Position numbers and translations under genes: made by a program. From Chondrilla cf. caribensis (taxonomy: Eukaryota; Porifera; Demospongiae; Chondrillida; Chondrillidae), in contig CAXHUO010000007.1 of NCBI GenBank assembly GCA_964020155.1, positions 1 to 10,730 of the forward strand: a stretch of DNA of 10,730 nucleotides. The letters are read 5' to 3'. The stretch's first letter is position 1. The number at the start of each line of letters is the position of its first letter. Positions 1 to 7,941 of the stretch are shown here, piece by piece. The notes below the pieces were generated by a model that worked only from the letters and a program-made list of their open reading frames with translations, was not told the DNA's origin and ran no database searches.

Positions 1-390
1 TTTAAAAATCCTTTGGCTACAGATAGTAATGGATTTATTTATGAACATGACAAAAGACCATTACTTAACTCTCCAGGATTAGGTTCAAGAAAACCTTTTT
101 GCAGAACAGGTCCTTTAGAAATAGGATCTGGAGATAAAGTAGCTCAAATAAATCAAATATTATCAGATGAAGAAACTACAAATTTACCGGCAATAACTTT
201 AAGTTTTACAGGTCGTTTTAATCCATTAGGAGCTGAAACTGATTTTGGCAGTTTTAATTTTAATGCTAGTGGTTATACAGATGCTAGATTTTCAGCTAGA
301 CAAATTCAAATGAAAATAGAAGGAGATGTAACTCAAGATTTTCAAGTAGGAAAAATTAGACTAGATGTAAAAGCTAGAGGTCGAAGATGA
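1..390 (+). CDS. Tail/neck structural protein, C-terminal part (5' truncated by the window)
   Basis: The frame is open from base 1, so the gene almost certainly starts upstream; the first possible start inside the window is a TTG at 13, which I do not take as the real start. About 129 residues are visible. The last 40 have an Arg- and beta-rich ending (ARFSARQIQMKIEG, then FQVGKIRLDVKARGRR). This matches the ending pattern of podoviral tail-tube, neck or DNA-stabilisation proteins, where a GR-type terminus follows a short strand containing an 'R-L-D-V' segment. The role is inferred to be part of the tail or connector of the particle. It leads straight into the next gene through an ATGA overlap. 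The exact family (T7 gp12-like or P22 gp10-like) cannot be settled from this fragment. Confidence 0.6.
   Translation, partial: FKNPLATDSNGFIYEHDKRPLLNSPGLGSRKPFCRTGPLEIGSGDKVAQINQILSDEETTNLPAITLSFTGRFNPLGAETDFGSFNFNASGYTDARFSARQIQMKIEGDVTQDFQVGKIRLDVKARGRR
376..380 (+). promoter_or_regulatory. Ribosome binding site for the 121-residue protein
   Basis: AGAGG lies 6 bases before the ATG at 387, inside the end of the previous gene. It is one of the few recognisable Shine-Dalgarno sites in the plus-strand operon, and it supports the start at 387. Confidence 0.5.
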
Positions 391-752
391 TACAACCTGC
401 TAGTAAAAATCAATACATACAAAATGTAACAAATGCAAAATTAGATGTTTCTAACACAGGAACATTTGAAACAATATATACAGCTCCAGGTACTACTGAA
501 TTTGATTTTGCTGTTATAGAGTCTATTTTAGTAGGAGATGATAATGGTCAAGCAACTACTATAGATCTTGTAGTAACTACCGGATCTGCTAATCATTTTT
601 TATTTAAACAAAAAGATATATCGGCAAATGGTACTGTTGAATTGTTAAGTAGAGATCTTGTTTTAAAATCAGCACAATCATTAAAAATACAAGTTAGCCA
701 TGCAAATATTAATGTTTTTGTTAGTTTAGTAGAGTATGGAAAAGGAGATTAA
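387..752 (+). CDS. Small beta-rich protein of the structural operon, unknown function
   Basis: This is a 121-residue protein starting on ATGA, where the ATG overlaps the TGA of the tail protein, with an AGAGG site upstream. It has no Cys, no signal peptide and no membrane segment. The residues alternate polar and hydrophobic, with many Thr, Val and Ile (for example ATTIDLVVTTGSANHFLFKQ near the middle and SLKIQVSHANINVFVSLVEY near the end), as expected for a beta-sandwich. Small proteins like this are common between tail and internal-virion genes of podoviruses and can be minor capsid, decoration or fibre-associated proteins. I do not recognise the family. A structural role is inferred from position and fold type only. 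Confidence 0.6.
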   Translation: MIQPASKNQYIQNVTNAKLDVSNTGTFETIYTAPGTTEFDFAVIESILVGDDNGQATTIDLVVTTGSANHFLFKQKDISANGTVELLSRDLVLKSAQSLKIQVSHANINVFVSLVEYGKGD

Positions 753-1116
753 AAAAGAAGAATGGGAAGTTTATTGGGACCATTGTAAGCCAATTATAGA
801 ACCTGCTGTAAAATATCAACAATCTTATACTATAGATGATATAGAAGATAAAATAAGACATGGGTTTTTTCATTTATGGCCTGGAAAAAACTCTGCCATG
901 ATTACTGAATTAGTAAATTTACCGCAAGAAAGAGTATATAACTTGCTTTTTGCAGGTGGTAAATATGACGAAATAGAAGGTATAATAGAACAGATAGAGG
1001 TTTTTGCTAGAGCTATAGGTTGTTCAAAACTTATGGGCGGCGGAAGACCAGGTTGGCATAGAAAAATAAAACATTTAGGTTTTAAAAGAGATTTTATTTT
1101 AACAAAAACATTATGA
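736..1116 (+). CDS. GNAT-like (acetyltransferase-fold) phage protein, T7 gp13-like position
   Basis: This 126-residue protein overlaps the previous gene by 17 bases; the ATG at 736 is the only sensible start, since the next Met is about 50 codons later. Residues 30-75 hold a central sheet pattern (HGFFHLWPGKNSAMITEL, then a segment ending in LLFAGG). A helix (IEQIEVFARAIGCSKL) follows, then GGGRPGWHRKIKHLGFKRDF and a final strand. An 'A-R..G-C' helix followed by 'GR.GW.r.l...GF' is the usual ending of phage GNAT-like proteins. T7 gp13, which is similar in size and placed just before the other ejection-protein genes, may be a counterpart. Whether it has transferase activity is unknown; it may act only in assembly. 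The gene couples to the next through ATGA. Confidence 0.6.
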   Translation: MEKEIKKEEWEVYWDHCKPIIEPAVKYQQSYTIDDIEDKIRHGFFHLWPGKNSAMITELVNLPQERVYNLLFAGGKYDEIEGIIEQIEVFARAIGCSKLMGGGRPGWHRKIKHLGFKRDFILTKTL

Positions 1117-2018
1117 GTTTAAGCAAAAGCAAAGAAACAGAAACCGCAAATGTCCCTTCTTATTTAGAAGATTTATATGTAGATGCTTCTGAAATAGGTC
1201 AAATAGCCGCAGGAGCAGATATGCCTGTATATTCTGGTAATAGAGTAGCAGGATTAACTCCGGCAGAAATAGAAGCAGAAGCAGAAGCTAGAAGACTTTT
1301 TGGTACTTCTATGGCTTATGATCCAAGAACTAATTTAATGGAAATGATTGGTTTAGATGCTCCTTCTTACAATCCGGCTTCTTTGTTAGAAGGAAACATG
1401 ACCGCCTATGAAAACAGATTTACTAATCCACTTATTAATACTATTGTTGATGATTTTGACAGAGTAAGAGATATGCGTGTTCAAAAAATTCAAGATGATG
1501 CAATCAATAGCGGAGCTTTTGGCGGAAATAGATCTGCTATTTTTGAACAAGAAGGCACTAGGGCCTTAGACGAAGAAATGCTTAAAACAATAGCAGGAGT
1601 AAGAGAGTCTGCTTTTGATAGAGCTATGGATAGATTAGAAGCAGATACAAACAGAATAGACACTTCTAGAAGAATTGGAGCTGATCTTTATGCTCAAAAT
1701 TTAGATAGAAGATCTGGTTTATTAAATGATTTACTAGCAGATCAATACAACTTGCTTAATTTATCAGATGATTTTGGAACAAGAAGAAGGGGATTAGACC
1801 AACAACTAATAGATGCAGATATAGCTAGATTTGACGAAGAAAGAAATATACCGCTAGATAGATTAGGAATTTTAGCGGCGGCTTCTGGTCAAATTAGTCC
1901 AAGCGTAATCGGTAGAACCAGAACAAGTAGCTCTAAAGGAATATCTCTATCAGATATTGGAGCTTTATTAACAGGAATAGGCGGTTTAGGTGGAAGCGGT
2001 GGCGGTGGCGGTAGCTAA
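1113..2018 (+). CDS. Putative DNA ejection / internal virion protein (GAFGG type)
   Basis: The protein has 301 residues and starts on an ATGA overlap. Its centre carries a long helical region with the signature 'aINSGAFGGNRSAIFEQEG' followed by 'RALDEEMLKTIAGVRESAFD', then heptad-like helices rich in Asp, Arg and Leu to about residue 250. This arrangement (an S/GAFGG.R loop, then long amphipathic helices) is typical of podoviral internal virion or transfer proteins, which leave the particle with the DNA and help it cross the envelope. An acidic Glu/Ala tract (IEAEAEAEARR) lies near residue 52. The C-terminus is a run of Gly and Ser (GGLGGSGGGGGS). The neighbours on both sides fit an ejection-protein cluster. 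Family assignment is from memory of the pattern, not from a search. Confidence 0.6.
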   Translation: MSLSKSKETETANVPSYLEDLYVDASEIGQIAAGADMPVYSGNRVAGLTPAEIEAEAEARRLFGTSMAYDPRTNLMEMIGLDAPSYNPASLLEGNMTAYENRFTNPLINTIVDDFDRVRDMRVQKIQDDAINSGAFGGNRSAIFEQEGTRALDEEMLKTIAGVRESAFDRAMDRLEADTNRIDTSRRIGADLYAQNLDRRSGLLNDLLADQYNLLNLSDDFGTRRRGLDQQLIDADIARFDEERNIPLDRLGILAAASGQISPSVIGRTRTSSSKGISLSDIGALLTGIGGLGGSGGGGGS

Positions 2019-3103
2019 TGATAGATCCTAAATTTAAAGATATGCTTACTCTTGCCAATATGGGAGTTACCCCAGATGCTTTGACAGCTTTTCAAAATCA
2101 CAGAGATAAAATCCAACAAGGAAAAGATGCTCTAAAAATGAGAAATAGTGTTTTATTTGGCAACACTTTTGCAAATCCTGTTTCGCAAACTAATGCTACT
2201 TTTATACCGCCACAAGAAGGAAGTATGTATGATCCACAAAATCAAAGAAGACAAGTAGCAACAAAACTAGATATGGCTATGACAAATACTCCTGATCGGT
2301 TTATAAATCCTTTGTTGTCGCCTGATACTTTTGCTAGACCTAGCGGCAGTACATTACTTAATAATGTAAATGCAAACTCAGCTCCAGTAATGTTTCAAAA
2401 TTTAAATAAAGAAGCTGTAGCAGACAATCTTGAAAAAACTATAGGAGCTGTTGATAAAAGAGAAAATAAACTTGCTAAAAGAAGGGAAGCATTTGATAAG
2501 CTAAGAAGGTTTGGCTTAGCTTTACAAGGCAAAGATCCAAATGCTATGGACATGAAAAAAGTTTTACAACAACTACAAATTCAATCAAGTCTTTTAAATC
2601 AAAAAAACACACAATCAATTATTCAAGAAAGAGAAAATAAAATAAGCCAAGAAAATCAAATTATAGACTATGCTAGAGATATGATACAAACTGATACAGG
2701 TATTAGAAACAAAGACCTGTATTTGAATAATCCAGGTTTATTATTAAAGTATGGAGAAGACAAGTTAAAAGAAAATCCTGCGGAAATATTATTTAACTAT
2801 GTACAAGCAGGAACAATGAGTGTAAATAAATTTAGAGAAATTCAATTAACAAGTGATGCAAAATTAACAGAATTAATAAACAAATCTGATAAATACGGAC
2901 CAGACACTATACCAGAAGAAATAATAGAATTGATTAGGGGAGTTAGTTACGAAGATTATGCAAACAATGTTCAAGGAATTAAAGATACAATAAATGGAAT
3001 TATTACAGATACAAAAGACCTTTTAACTGACGGAGAAAATACATCTTTGCAATTAAGAAAAAATTTAGATCCTTTCTTTAGTCCTTTGCAAACTCCTTAT
3101 TAA
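2018..3103 (+). CDS. Predicted internal virion protein, helical, unknown family
   Basis: The protein has 361 residues and starts at the ATG of a TAATG overlap with the previous stop. No known motif is recognised. Residues 1-120 look loosely folded, rich in Asn, Pro and Gln. Residues about 130-235 are strongly helical and charged (KRENKLAKRREAFDKLRRF, then Gln/Asn-rich stretches), likely a coiled coil. The last third is acidic and helical. There is no signal peptide, membrane segment or Cys. It lies between the GAFGG-type protein and the giant ejected protein, so I infer that it is one of the proteins packaged inside the head or ejected with the genome. An alternative is a scaffold-like assembly factor. 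Confidence 0.55.
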   Translation: MIDPKFKDMLTLANMGVTPDALTAFQNHRDKIQQGKDALKMRNSVLFGNTFANPVSQTNATFIPPQEGSMYDPQNQRRQVATKLDMAMTNTPDRFINPLLSPDTFARPSGSTLLNNVNANSAPVMFQNLNKEAVADNLEKTIGAVDKRENKLAKRREAFDKLRRFGLALQGKDPNAMDMKKVLQQLQIQSSLLNQKNTQSIIQERENKISQENQIIDYARDMIQTDTGIRNKDLYLNNPGLLLKYGEDKLKENPAEILFNYVQAGTMSVNKFREIQLTSDAKLTELINKSDKYGPDTIPEEIIELIRGVSYEDYANNVQGIKDTINGIITDTKDLLTDGENTSLQLRKNLDPFFSPLQTPY

Positions 3104-3109
3104 TGAATA

Positions 3110-6100
3110 ATGTCTTTATTAGATGATTTTAAGGCCGGAAAAGATTTTACTAATTTTCTTAATACAAACAATCAACAAGTAAATTCCGAAACTAACTTAG
3201 AAAATTTACCAGAAGAAACTACGCCAGAAGAAAGCGTTAGTTTTGGTTCTAATGTTTTTAGAACAGCAGTAGGAGCAGGAAGGGATTTAACTCAAGGAGT
3301 TTTAGATTTTGCAAATTTTTTAACACCTGATGCTTTAGATTATGGATTTATTTATGGAGATAATCCAAACACGGAAGAAGTAGAAAGCGGTATAAGATTT
3401 GGTTACAAAGGAAAAGACTCTGGTGTGCCAAGAGCAACTTTGCCAGAAGTAGAAGATCCTACATATTTTGGCGGTCCTTTTATTAGAGATGTAATTCAAT
3501 TTGCAGTACCTTTTTCTAGATTAAACACAGTAACAGCTCCTTTTAAAACTGTTGCCGGTCCAGGAACTACAGTAGCTTCTAATGTTGCAAATAGATTTTT
3601 AACACCTGGATTTGGAAAAAATACTTTAGACAGGTTTGGCTCTAATGTCGCTAGATATGGAACTTTAGGAGCAGTTACAGAGAATATAGCTTTTAGTCCT
3701 TACGAACCTAGATTGTCTAATTTAGTACAAGAATATCCTATGTTAGAAAATCCTATAACTGAATATTTACAATCAGATCCTAATGACAGCGAAGCAGAAG
3801 CAAGATTAAAAATGACTATAGAAGGGTTTGGATTAGGTATTCCTTTTGAATATATTAGTAGTGCCATAACTACATATTCTAGAAATAAAGCAATTGCAAG
3901 AGAGCAAAGAATAGCAGAAGAAATAGAAAAAAATAAACTTCCAGAAGGAGAAGATTTTGTAGGTCCTGCAAGACCAGAAAAACCTATAGAAACTACAGTA
4001 GATGAAGTTATACAAGATCAAAAATTAGATATACCTATTTATAGAGAAGACGGATCTTTAGATATAGATTTAGGAAAAAATAATTCAAAATTAGCAAATT
4101 ATCTAAAAAGGGCAGAATTTAATGATGATGATGTTGCTTTTAATAAATTTATAAAACGCAGAGTAAGATCAGAGTCTTATGGTTATGGCAAAAAATTTAA
4201 AAATCTTTTCGAAAGATACAATCGACTTTTTGGAGAAGGAAATGAAGAAAGAGCATTAGCAAACAGATTTTTAGCAGAAGAAATTTCTAAAATTAAAGTT
4301 AAAGCTGATAAAGATTGGAAAAAATATAAAGCAGGAAAAACACCAGAAAGTCCTTTAAACAACAGACTTCAAGAACCAGATATGCCAAAAGTTTTCCCTA
4401 CTGCTAAAGGAGTTTTAAGACAACTAAGACCTTTTACTTATGCACAATTAAAAGTAAGTGAAATAGGGGACTCTTTAGGACTTAATGATAGCAGAGGAAG
4501 ACCTAGTAGAGCTTATTACAAAGGAAGCAAACCTGATTACGAGTCAGAAACTCAAAAAATTGTAAGAGAAAAAAGAGAACAAGATGAAATTATGGACGCT
4601 CAATGGTGGGACGGCCTTGCAGAACAATTTGAGCGACAAGGATTTGAGCTTAGTTACGATACCGCATCACAAGTATTAGCCAAAGGAGATGATAGTAATT
4701 CAGCAGAAAATGTATTAAAAAAATTAATAGAAGAAGACGCTTATAGACCAGATGATGCTTATAAGCTACTAGAATACGAAAGATTATTAGAAGGTATAGA
4801 TCAAGAAAGACGCTTTTTAGAAGGAGAAGGTTTTGATCCAGATGAATTATTAGACGATCAAATAGACGCAATTCTTCTTAATACTCAAAAAAACTTAGAT
4901 GATAGACTTGATTTAGACCAAGAAATTTTTGAAAACTATACACCGCCTAATTTAAGAGGAGATCAGGGATTGCCATTAGGAGAAGGAGCTGATGCTCCGC
5001 CTGGAACTCCACCACCACCTAGATCAGACGAAGGACCTATACCAGAAGGACCTATAGATCCAGATAAATTAGCTAATATAAATTTAACTAAATATGATTT
5101 AAGGCCAGAAGATATAGAAGCTCTAACAAGTCAAGCTATAAGAAATAATAATTGGATTGGAGCTAGAAACAAAATGAAATTTGGTTCTGACGGAAGCATT
5201 TTAAGAGAAGACGCTTTAGCTTCTGGATTAACTATTGATAAATTTATTAATGCTCCTAGAAATTATAAATTTTCTCCGCAAGAAATTATGGCGGCTAGAA
5301 TGATGTTGCAATATTTGGCAAAACAAACTAGCGAATTATCTAGAACATTAAAAGCAAAAGTAGAATTAGGAGTTACGCCAAGCAATCAAGAGCTTTACAA
5401 TTTTCAATTACTAGAAATGGATTTAGGAGCTGTAGGAGAAAGAATTGTTGGAGAAACCGCATACGCAGGACAATTATTAAATTCTTTCAAATATGCTGTT
5501 GAAAATCTTACCGCAGTCCAAGCAAGAAAATTTGTAGATGATATTGTAAATGCTAGAAAAGAAGAAAAGAATGACATTTTAGCAAGGGTTATGAACGCCG
5601 CAGAGTTAGATCCAAATGCTGTAGCTCTTAATGCACAAAGCTCAGTAAGACCGCCAAGTCTTTTAGACATGACTCAAGAATTTTGGATTAACACTTTGCT
5701 TTCTGGTATTCCAACACAAGCAGTAAATGTAGGTAGTAATGCCTTAGTAGCAGGTTTTAGACCTATAGAAAGTTATATTGCATCTGTATCAGGATTAGTA
5801 GGTAGAGCATTTGGCTCAAAAAAACCTAGATTGTCTTTTTCAGAGTCTAACGGAAGGGCGTTTGCTACTATTTATGGATTAAGAGATGCTATTAAATCAT
5901 TTGGAAAAGCATTTTATGATCCGGAGTCAGTAAAAGATCCAAATACAAAATTAGAATTAGCTAGACAAAAAGCTATTAATACTCCTTTAAAAATTCCAGA
6001 GCAAGTACCGCTAGTCGGTGGTTTTGATTTAATTGGAGATACAATTAGATTACCAGGCAGAACTTTATTAGCAGGAGATACATTTTTTAAACAATTGTCT

Positions 6101-7489
6101 TATAACCAAGAAATTTACGGCAGAGCTTTTGATATAGCCGCAAAAAAAGGATTAAGAAATCCTAAAGATTTTATGACAGAAGTAAATAATTTGGTTTTAC
6201 AACATAGAAACAATCCAACAGGAAAAGTTTTAGGAGATAATTTTGAAGAAATTGCTAGAGAGCAAGGTCGTTATCAAACTTTTACTCAAGATTTAGGATC
6301 TTCCGGTAGAGCATTTCAAAAAATGTTAAATGGAAATATGCAATTAGCAAAATTTATAGTGCCATTTGTAAGAACTCCTGTAAATATTGTTAAATTTTAT
6401 GGAGAAAGAGTGCCTTTATTTAATGCTTTTAGCACAAGATTAAGACAGGATTTTCTTGCCGGTGGCGTTAGAAGGGACGAATTTATAGCTAAATCAGCTT
6501 TAGGTTTAGGATTAGGTTATCTGGCTTATGAATTAGCTTCGCAAGGAAAAATAATTGGCGGTGGTCCTACTGACAGGAGAGAAAGAAGTCAATGGCTACA
6601 AGATAATGTTCCTTATTCTTTTGTTGGAGCAGACGGAAAAACTTATGAGTTTTTTAGATTTGAACCAATAGCTATGATTTTTGGTATAAGTGCTGATTTA
6701 CATGGAGTAATAAAAGAAATATCTGAAAATCCAGATTTATATGGAGAAAATGGAGAGCTTTTAAATGAAAAATGGGGAGATGCAATATTGCAATTAACAT
6801 CAGGTATGCTTTTTTCATTGCAAAGAAACTTAACAGATAAAACTTTTTTTAGAGGTATAACTGATTTTGTTAATGCTTTAGAAACAGACAACGCTTCTTC
6901 AATGGAAGCATACATTAATAATTTTGCGGCTTCTTTTGTACCTACCATGCTTAGAAATATAAATGATTATCAAGATCCTTTTATTAGAGATGCTAGAGAT
7001 GCTATGGATAAAATAAAAGATGATTTGCCTTTCTTTAGTAATAAATATTTACCTAAGAAAAGAAACATTTTTGGAGAGCCAAAATTAAGAAGAAAGCAAG
7101 GTAGCCAAGTTTTTTCTCCAATTACTATTGACAGTACGCCGCCAGATCCTATGTTAGAAGAATTTAATAAAGCAAATTATTATCCTGGACAAATGAAAAG
7201 AAACATAGGCGGCGTAGAGTTAAATGAAAAACAATACGAGTATATGCTTTCAAGATTAGAAAATATAAATGGAAGAACAGCTAGAGAACTTTTTGAAATT
7301 CAAACATCAAGATTTAATGATGATGTTCCGCCAAGAATTAGGAGAGATGCACTTACTAAGCTAATGAGTAAAATAAGAACATTTGCTAGAGAAACAACTT
7401 TAAATGCACTTATTAAAGATAAGAACAGTCCAATTTACGATCCTGTATGGGCCAAAAAATACGAAGATAAAATAAAAGATTTACAGTAA
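3110..7489 (+). CDS. Giant internal virion / DNA-ejection protein with large-polyvalent-protein-like regions
   Basis: This 1459-residue protein is by far the largest in the window and is similar in size and place to T7 gp16 (about 1318 residues), which is ejected into the host. Residues 1-280 contain GPFIRDVIQFAVPFSRLNT and other mildly hydrophobic helices. Residues 280-620 are highly charged. A proline-rich hinge (APPGTPPPPRS) sits near 628-638. From about 858, 'FWINTLLSGIPTQAVNVGSN' begins the pattern seen in phage and plasmid large polyvalent proteins. It is followed by 'LPGRTLLAGDTFFKQLSYN' (from 981), 'IVPFVRTPVNIVKFYGERVP' (about 1082) and a hydrophobic helix 'ALGLGLGYLAYELAS' (about 1129-1143). 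I see no lytic transglycosylase motif at the N-terminus, unlike T7 gp16. The start is the ATG at 3110; an earlier ATG at 3103 is out of frame and ends after seven codons. The C-terminal 150 residues are helical and basic. Confidence 0.7.
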   Translation: MSLLDDFKAGKDFTNFLNTNNQQVNSETNLENLPEETTPEESVSFGSNVFRTAVGAGRDLTQGVLDFANFLTPDALDYGFIYGDNPNTEEVESGIRFGYKGKDSGVPRATLPEVEDPTYFGGPFIRDVIQFAVPFSRLNTVTAPFKTVAGPGTTVASNVANRFLTPGFGKNTLDRFGSNVARYGTLGAVTENIAFSPYEPRLSNLVQEYPMLENPITEYLQSDPNDSEAEARLKMTIEGFGLGIPFEYISSAITTYSRNKAIAREQRIAEEIEKNKLPEGEDFVGPARPEKPIETTVDEVIQDQKLDIPIYREDGSLDIDLGKNNSKLANYLKRAEFNDDDVAFNKFIKRRVRSESYGYGKKFKNLFERYNRLFGEGNEERALANRFLAEEISKIKVKADKDWKKYKAGKTPESPLNNRLQEPDMPKVFPTAKGVLRQLRPFTYAQLKVSEIGDSLGLNDSRGRPSRAYYKGSKPDYESETQKIVREKREQDEIMDAQWWDGLAEQFERQGFELSYDTASQVLAKGDDSNSAENVLKKLIEEDAYRPDDAYKLLEYERLLEGIDQERRFLEGEGFDPDELLDDQIDAILLNTQKNLDDRLDLDQEIFENYTPPNLRGDQGLPLGEGADAPPGTPPPPRSDEGPIPEGPIDPDKLANINLTKYDLRPEDIEALTSQAIRNNNWIGARNKMKFGSDGSILREDALASGLTIDKFINAPRNYKFSPQEIMAARMMLQYLAKQTSELSRTLKAKVELGVTPSNQELYNFQLLEMDLGAVGERIVGETAYAGQLLNSFKYAVENLTAVQARKFVDDIVNARKEEKNDILARVMNAAELDPNAVALNAQSSVRPPSLLDMTQEFWINTLLSGIPTQAVNVGSNALVAGFRPIESYIASVSGLVGRAFGSKKPRLSFSESNGRAFATIYGLRDAIKSFGKAFYDPESVKDPNTKLELARQKAINTPLKIPEQVPLVGGFDLIGDTIRLPGRTLLAGDTFFKQLSYNQEIYGRAFDIAAKKGLRNPKDFMTEVNNLVLQHRNNPTGKVLGDNFEEIAREQGRYQTFTQDLGSSGRAFQKMLNGNMQLAKFIVPFVRTPVNIVKFYGERVPLFNAFSTRLRQDFLAGGVRRDEFIAKSALGLGLGYLAYELASQGKIIGGGPTDRRERSQWLQDNVPYSFVGADGKTYEFFRFEPIAMIFGISADLHGVIKEISENPDLYGENGELLNEKWGDAILQLTSGMLFSLQRNLTDKTFFRGITDFVNALETDNASSMEAYINNFAASFVPTMLRNINDYQDPFIRDARDAMDKIKDDLPFFSNKYLPKKRNIFGEPKLRRKQGSQVFSPITIDSTPPDPMLEEFNKANYYPGQMKRNIGGVELNEKQYEYMLSRLENINGRTARELFEIQTSRFNDDVPPRIRRDALTKLMSKIRTFARETTLNALIKDKNSPIYDPVWAKKYEDKIKDLQ

Positions 7490-7941
7490 TGCCTTGCCCT
7501 ACAGAAAGAGTTGGGAAATGCGGAGAACATTTAACAGCTTCCTTTCTTTACTCGTTTGGATCAGATCTAGTTACAATGCCACACGGATCTCATGCGGATA
7601 TAGTTTTTGAATACAAAAATATTTTGTATAAATGCCAAGTAAAAACTGTTACCAAAAAAAAGAAATATATATCTAAACATAACGGCAGACATTATAGGAC
7701 TGGTTGGTGTTGGGATATTAGAAGGGGTGGTAATACTAAAGAAAGAAGATATGGTACAAAAGGTACACACAATATAGATCTTTATGCTTTAGTTTGTCTT
7801 CCTTACAAAAACATAATCTTTGTACCTTTTTTAAAAAAAACCAGAATAACTTTTAACGACGACGAAGTTAAAAACGCAGACTCAAAAGAAACTTTAAAAT
7901 ACACTTTAGATTTAATTAAGCAAGATCAACTTGTTAGCTAA
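7489..7941 (+). CDS. PD-(D/E)XK endonuclease (PDDEXK_5 / resolvase-like)
   Basis: This 150-residue protein starts at TAATG, overlapping the stop of the giant ejection protein. The motifs are in the right order for a PD-(D/E)XK nuclease: 'GKCGEHL' with Glu13, then 'MPHGSHADIVFEY' with Asp37, then 'YKCQVKTVTKKKK' with Gln50-Val51-Lys52. A Q-x-K in place of E-x-K is usual in the PDDEXK_5 family, which includes the fold of the I-Ssp6803I homing enzyme and resembles archaeal Holliday junction resolvases. The protein is very basic (a KKKK run and several Arg/Lys clusters), as expected for DNA binding. As the last gene of the late operon it could act on branched DNA during packaging, travel with the ejected proteins, or be a selfish nuclease; the sequence does not decide. 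Its last 30 bases overlap the integrase gene on the other strand. Confidence 0.65.
   Translation: MPCPTERVGKCGEHLTASFLYSFGSDLVTMPHGSHADIVFEYKNILYKCQVKTVTKKKKYISKHNGRHYRTGWCWDIRRGGNTKERRYGTKGTHNIDLYALVCLPYKNIIFVPFLKKTRITFNDDEVKNADSKETLKYTLDLIKQDQLVS

Noticed and set aside
1269..1290. Short GAAGCA triplet repeat
   Set aside because: It simply encodes an Ala/Glu helix in the 301-residue protein; too short and in frame to be a separate repeat element.
3833..4021. Minus-strand open frame of 62 codons inside the giant protein gene
   Set aside because: Its Phe/Tyr/Cys-rich composition is what antisense AT-rich coding DNA gives; no motif, and it lies wholly within a strong plus-strand gene.
4650..4871. 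Minus-strand open frame of 73 codons, Leu-rich
   Set aside because: An antisense shadow of the charged region of the giant protein; the apparent hydrophobicity comes from complementing Asp/Glu/Lys codons.
5404..5670. Minus-strand open frame of 88 codons
   Set aside because: Antisense to conserved-looking helices of the giant protein; no known domain or start signal.
6643..6948. Minus-strand open frame of 101 codons
   Set aside because: Antisense to the C-terminal third of the giant protein; no motif and no promoter context.
7567..7770. Minus-strand open frame of 67 codons
   Set aside because: Antisense to the nuclease catalytic region, which has clear motifs on the plus strand.
7827..7840. 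T6A8 run as a terminator for the minus-strand operon
   Set aside because: There is an A/T palindrome but no GC stem, and it lies inside the nuclease coding sequence; such runs are common in this AT-rich DNA.
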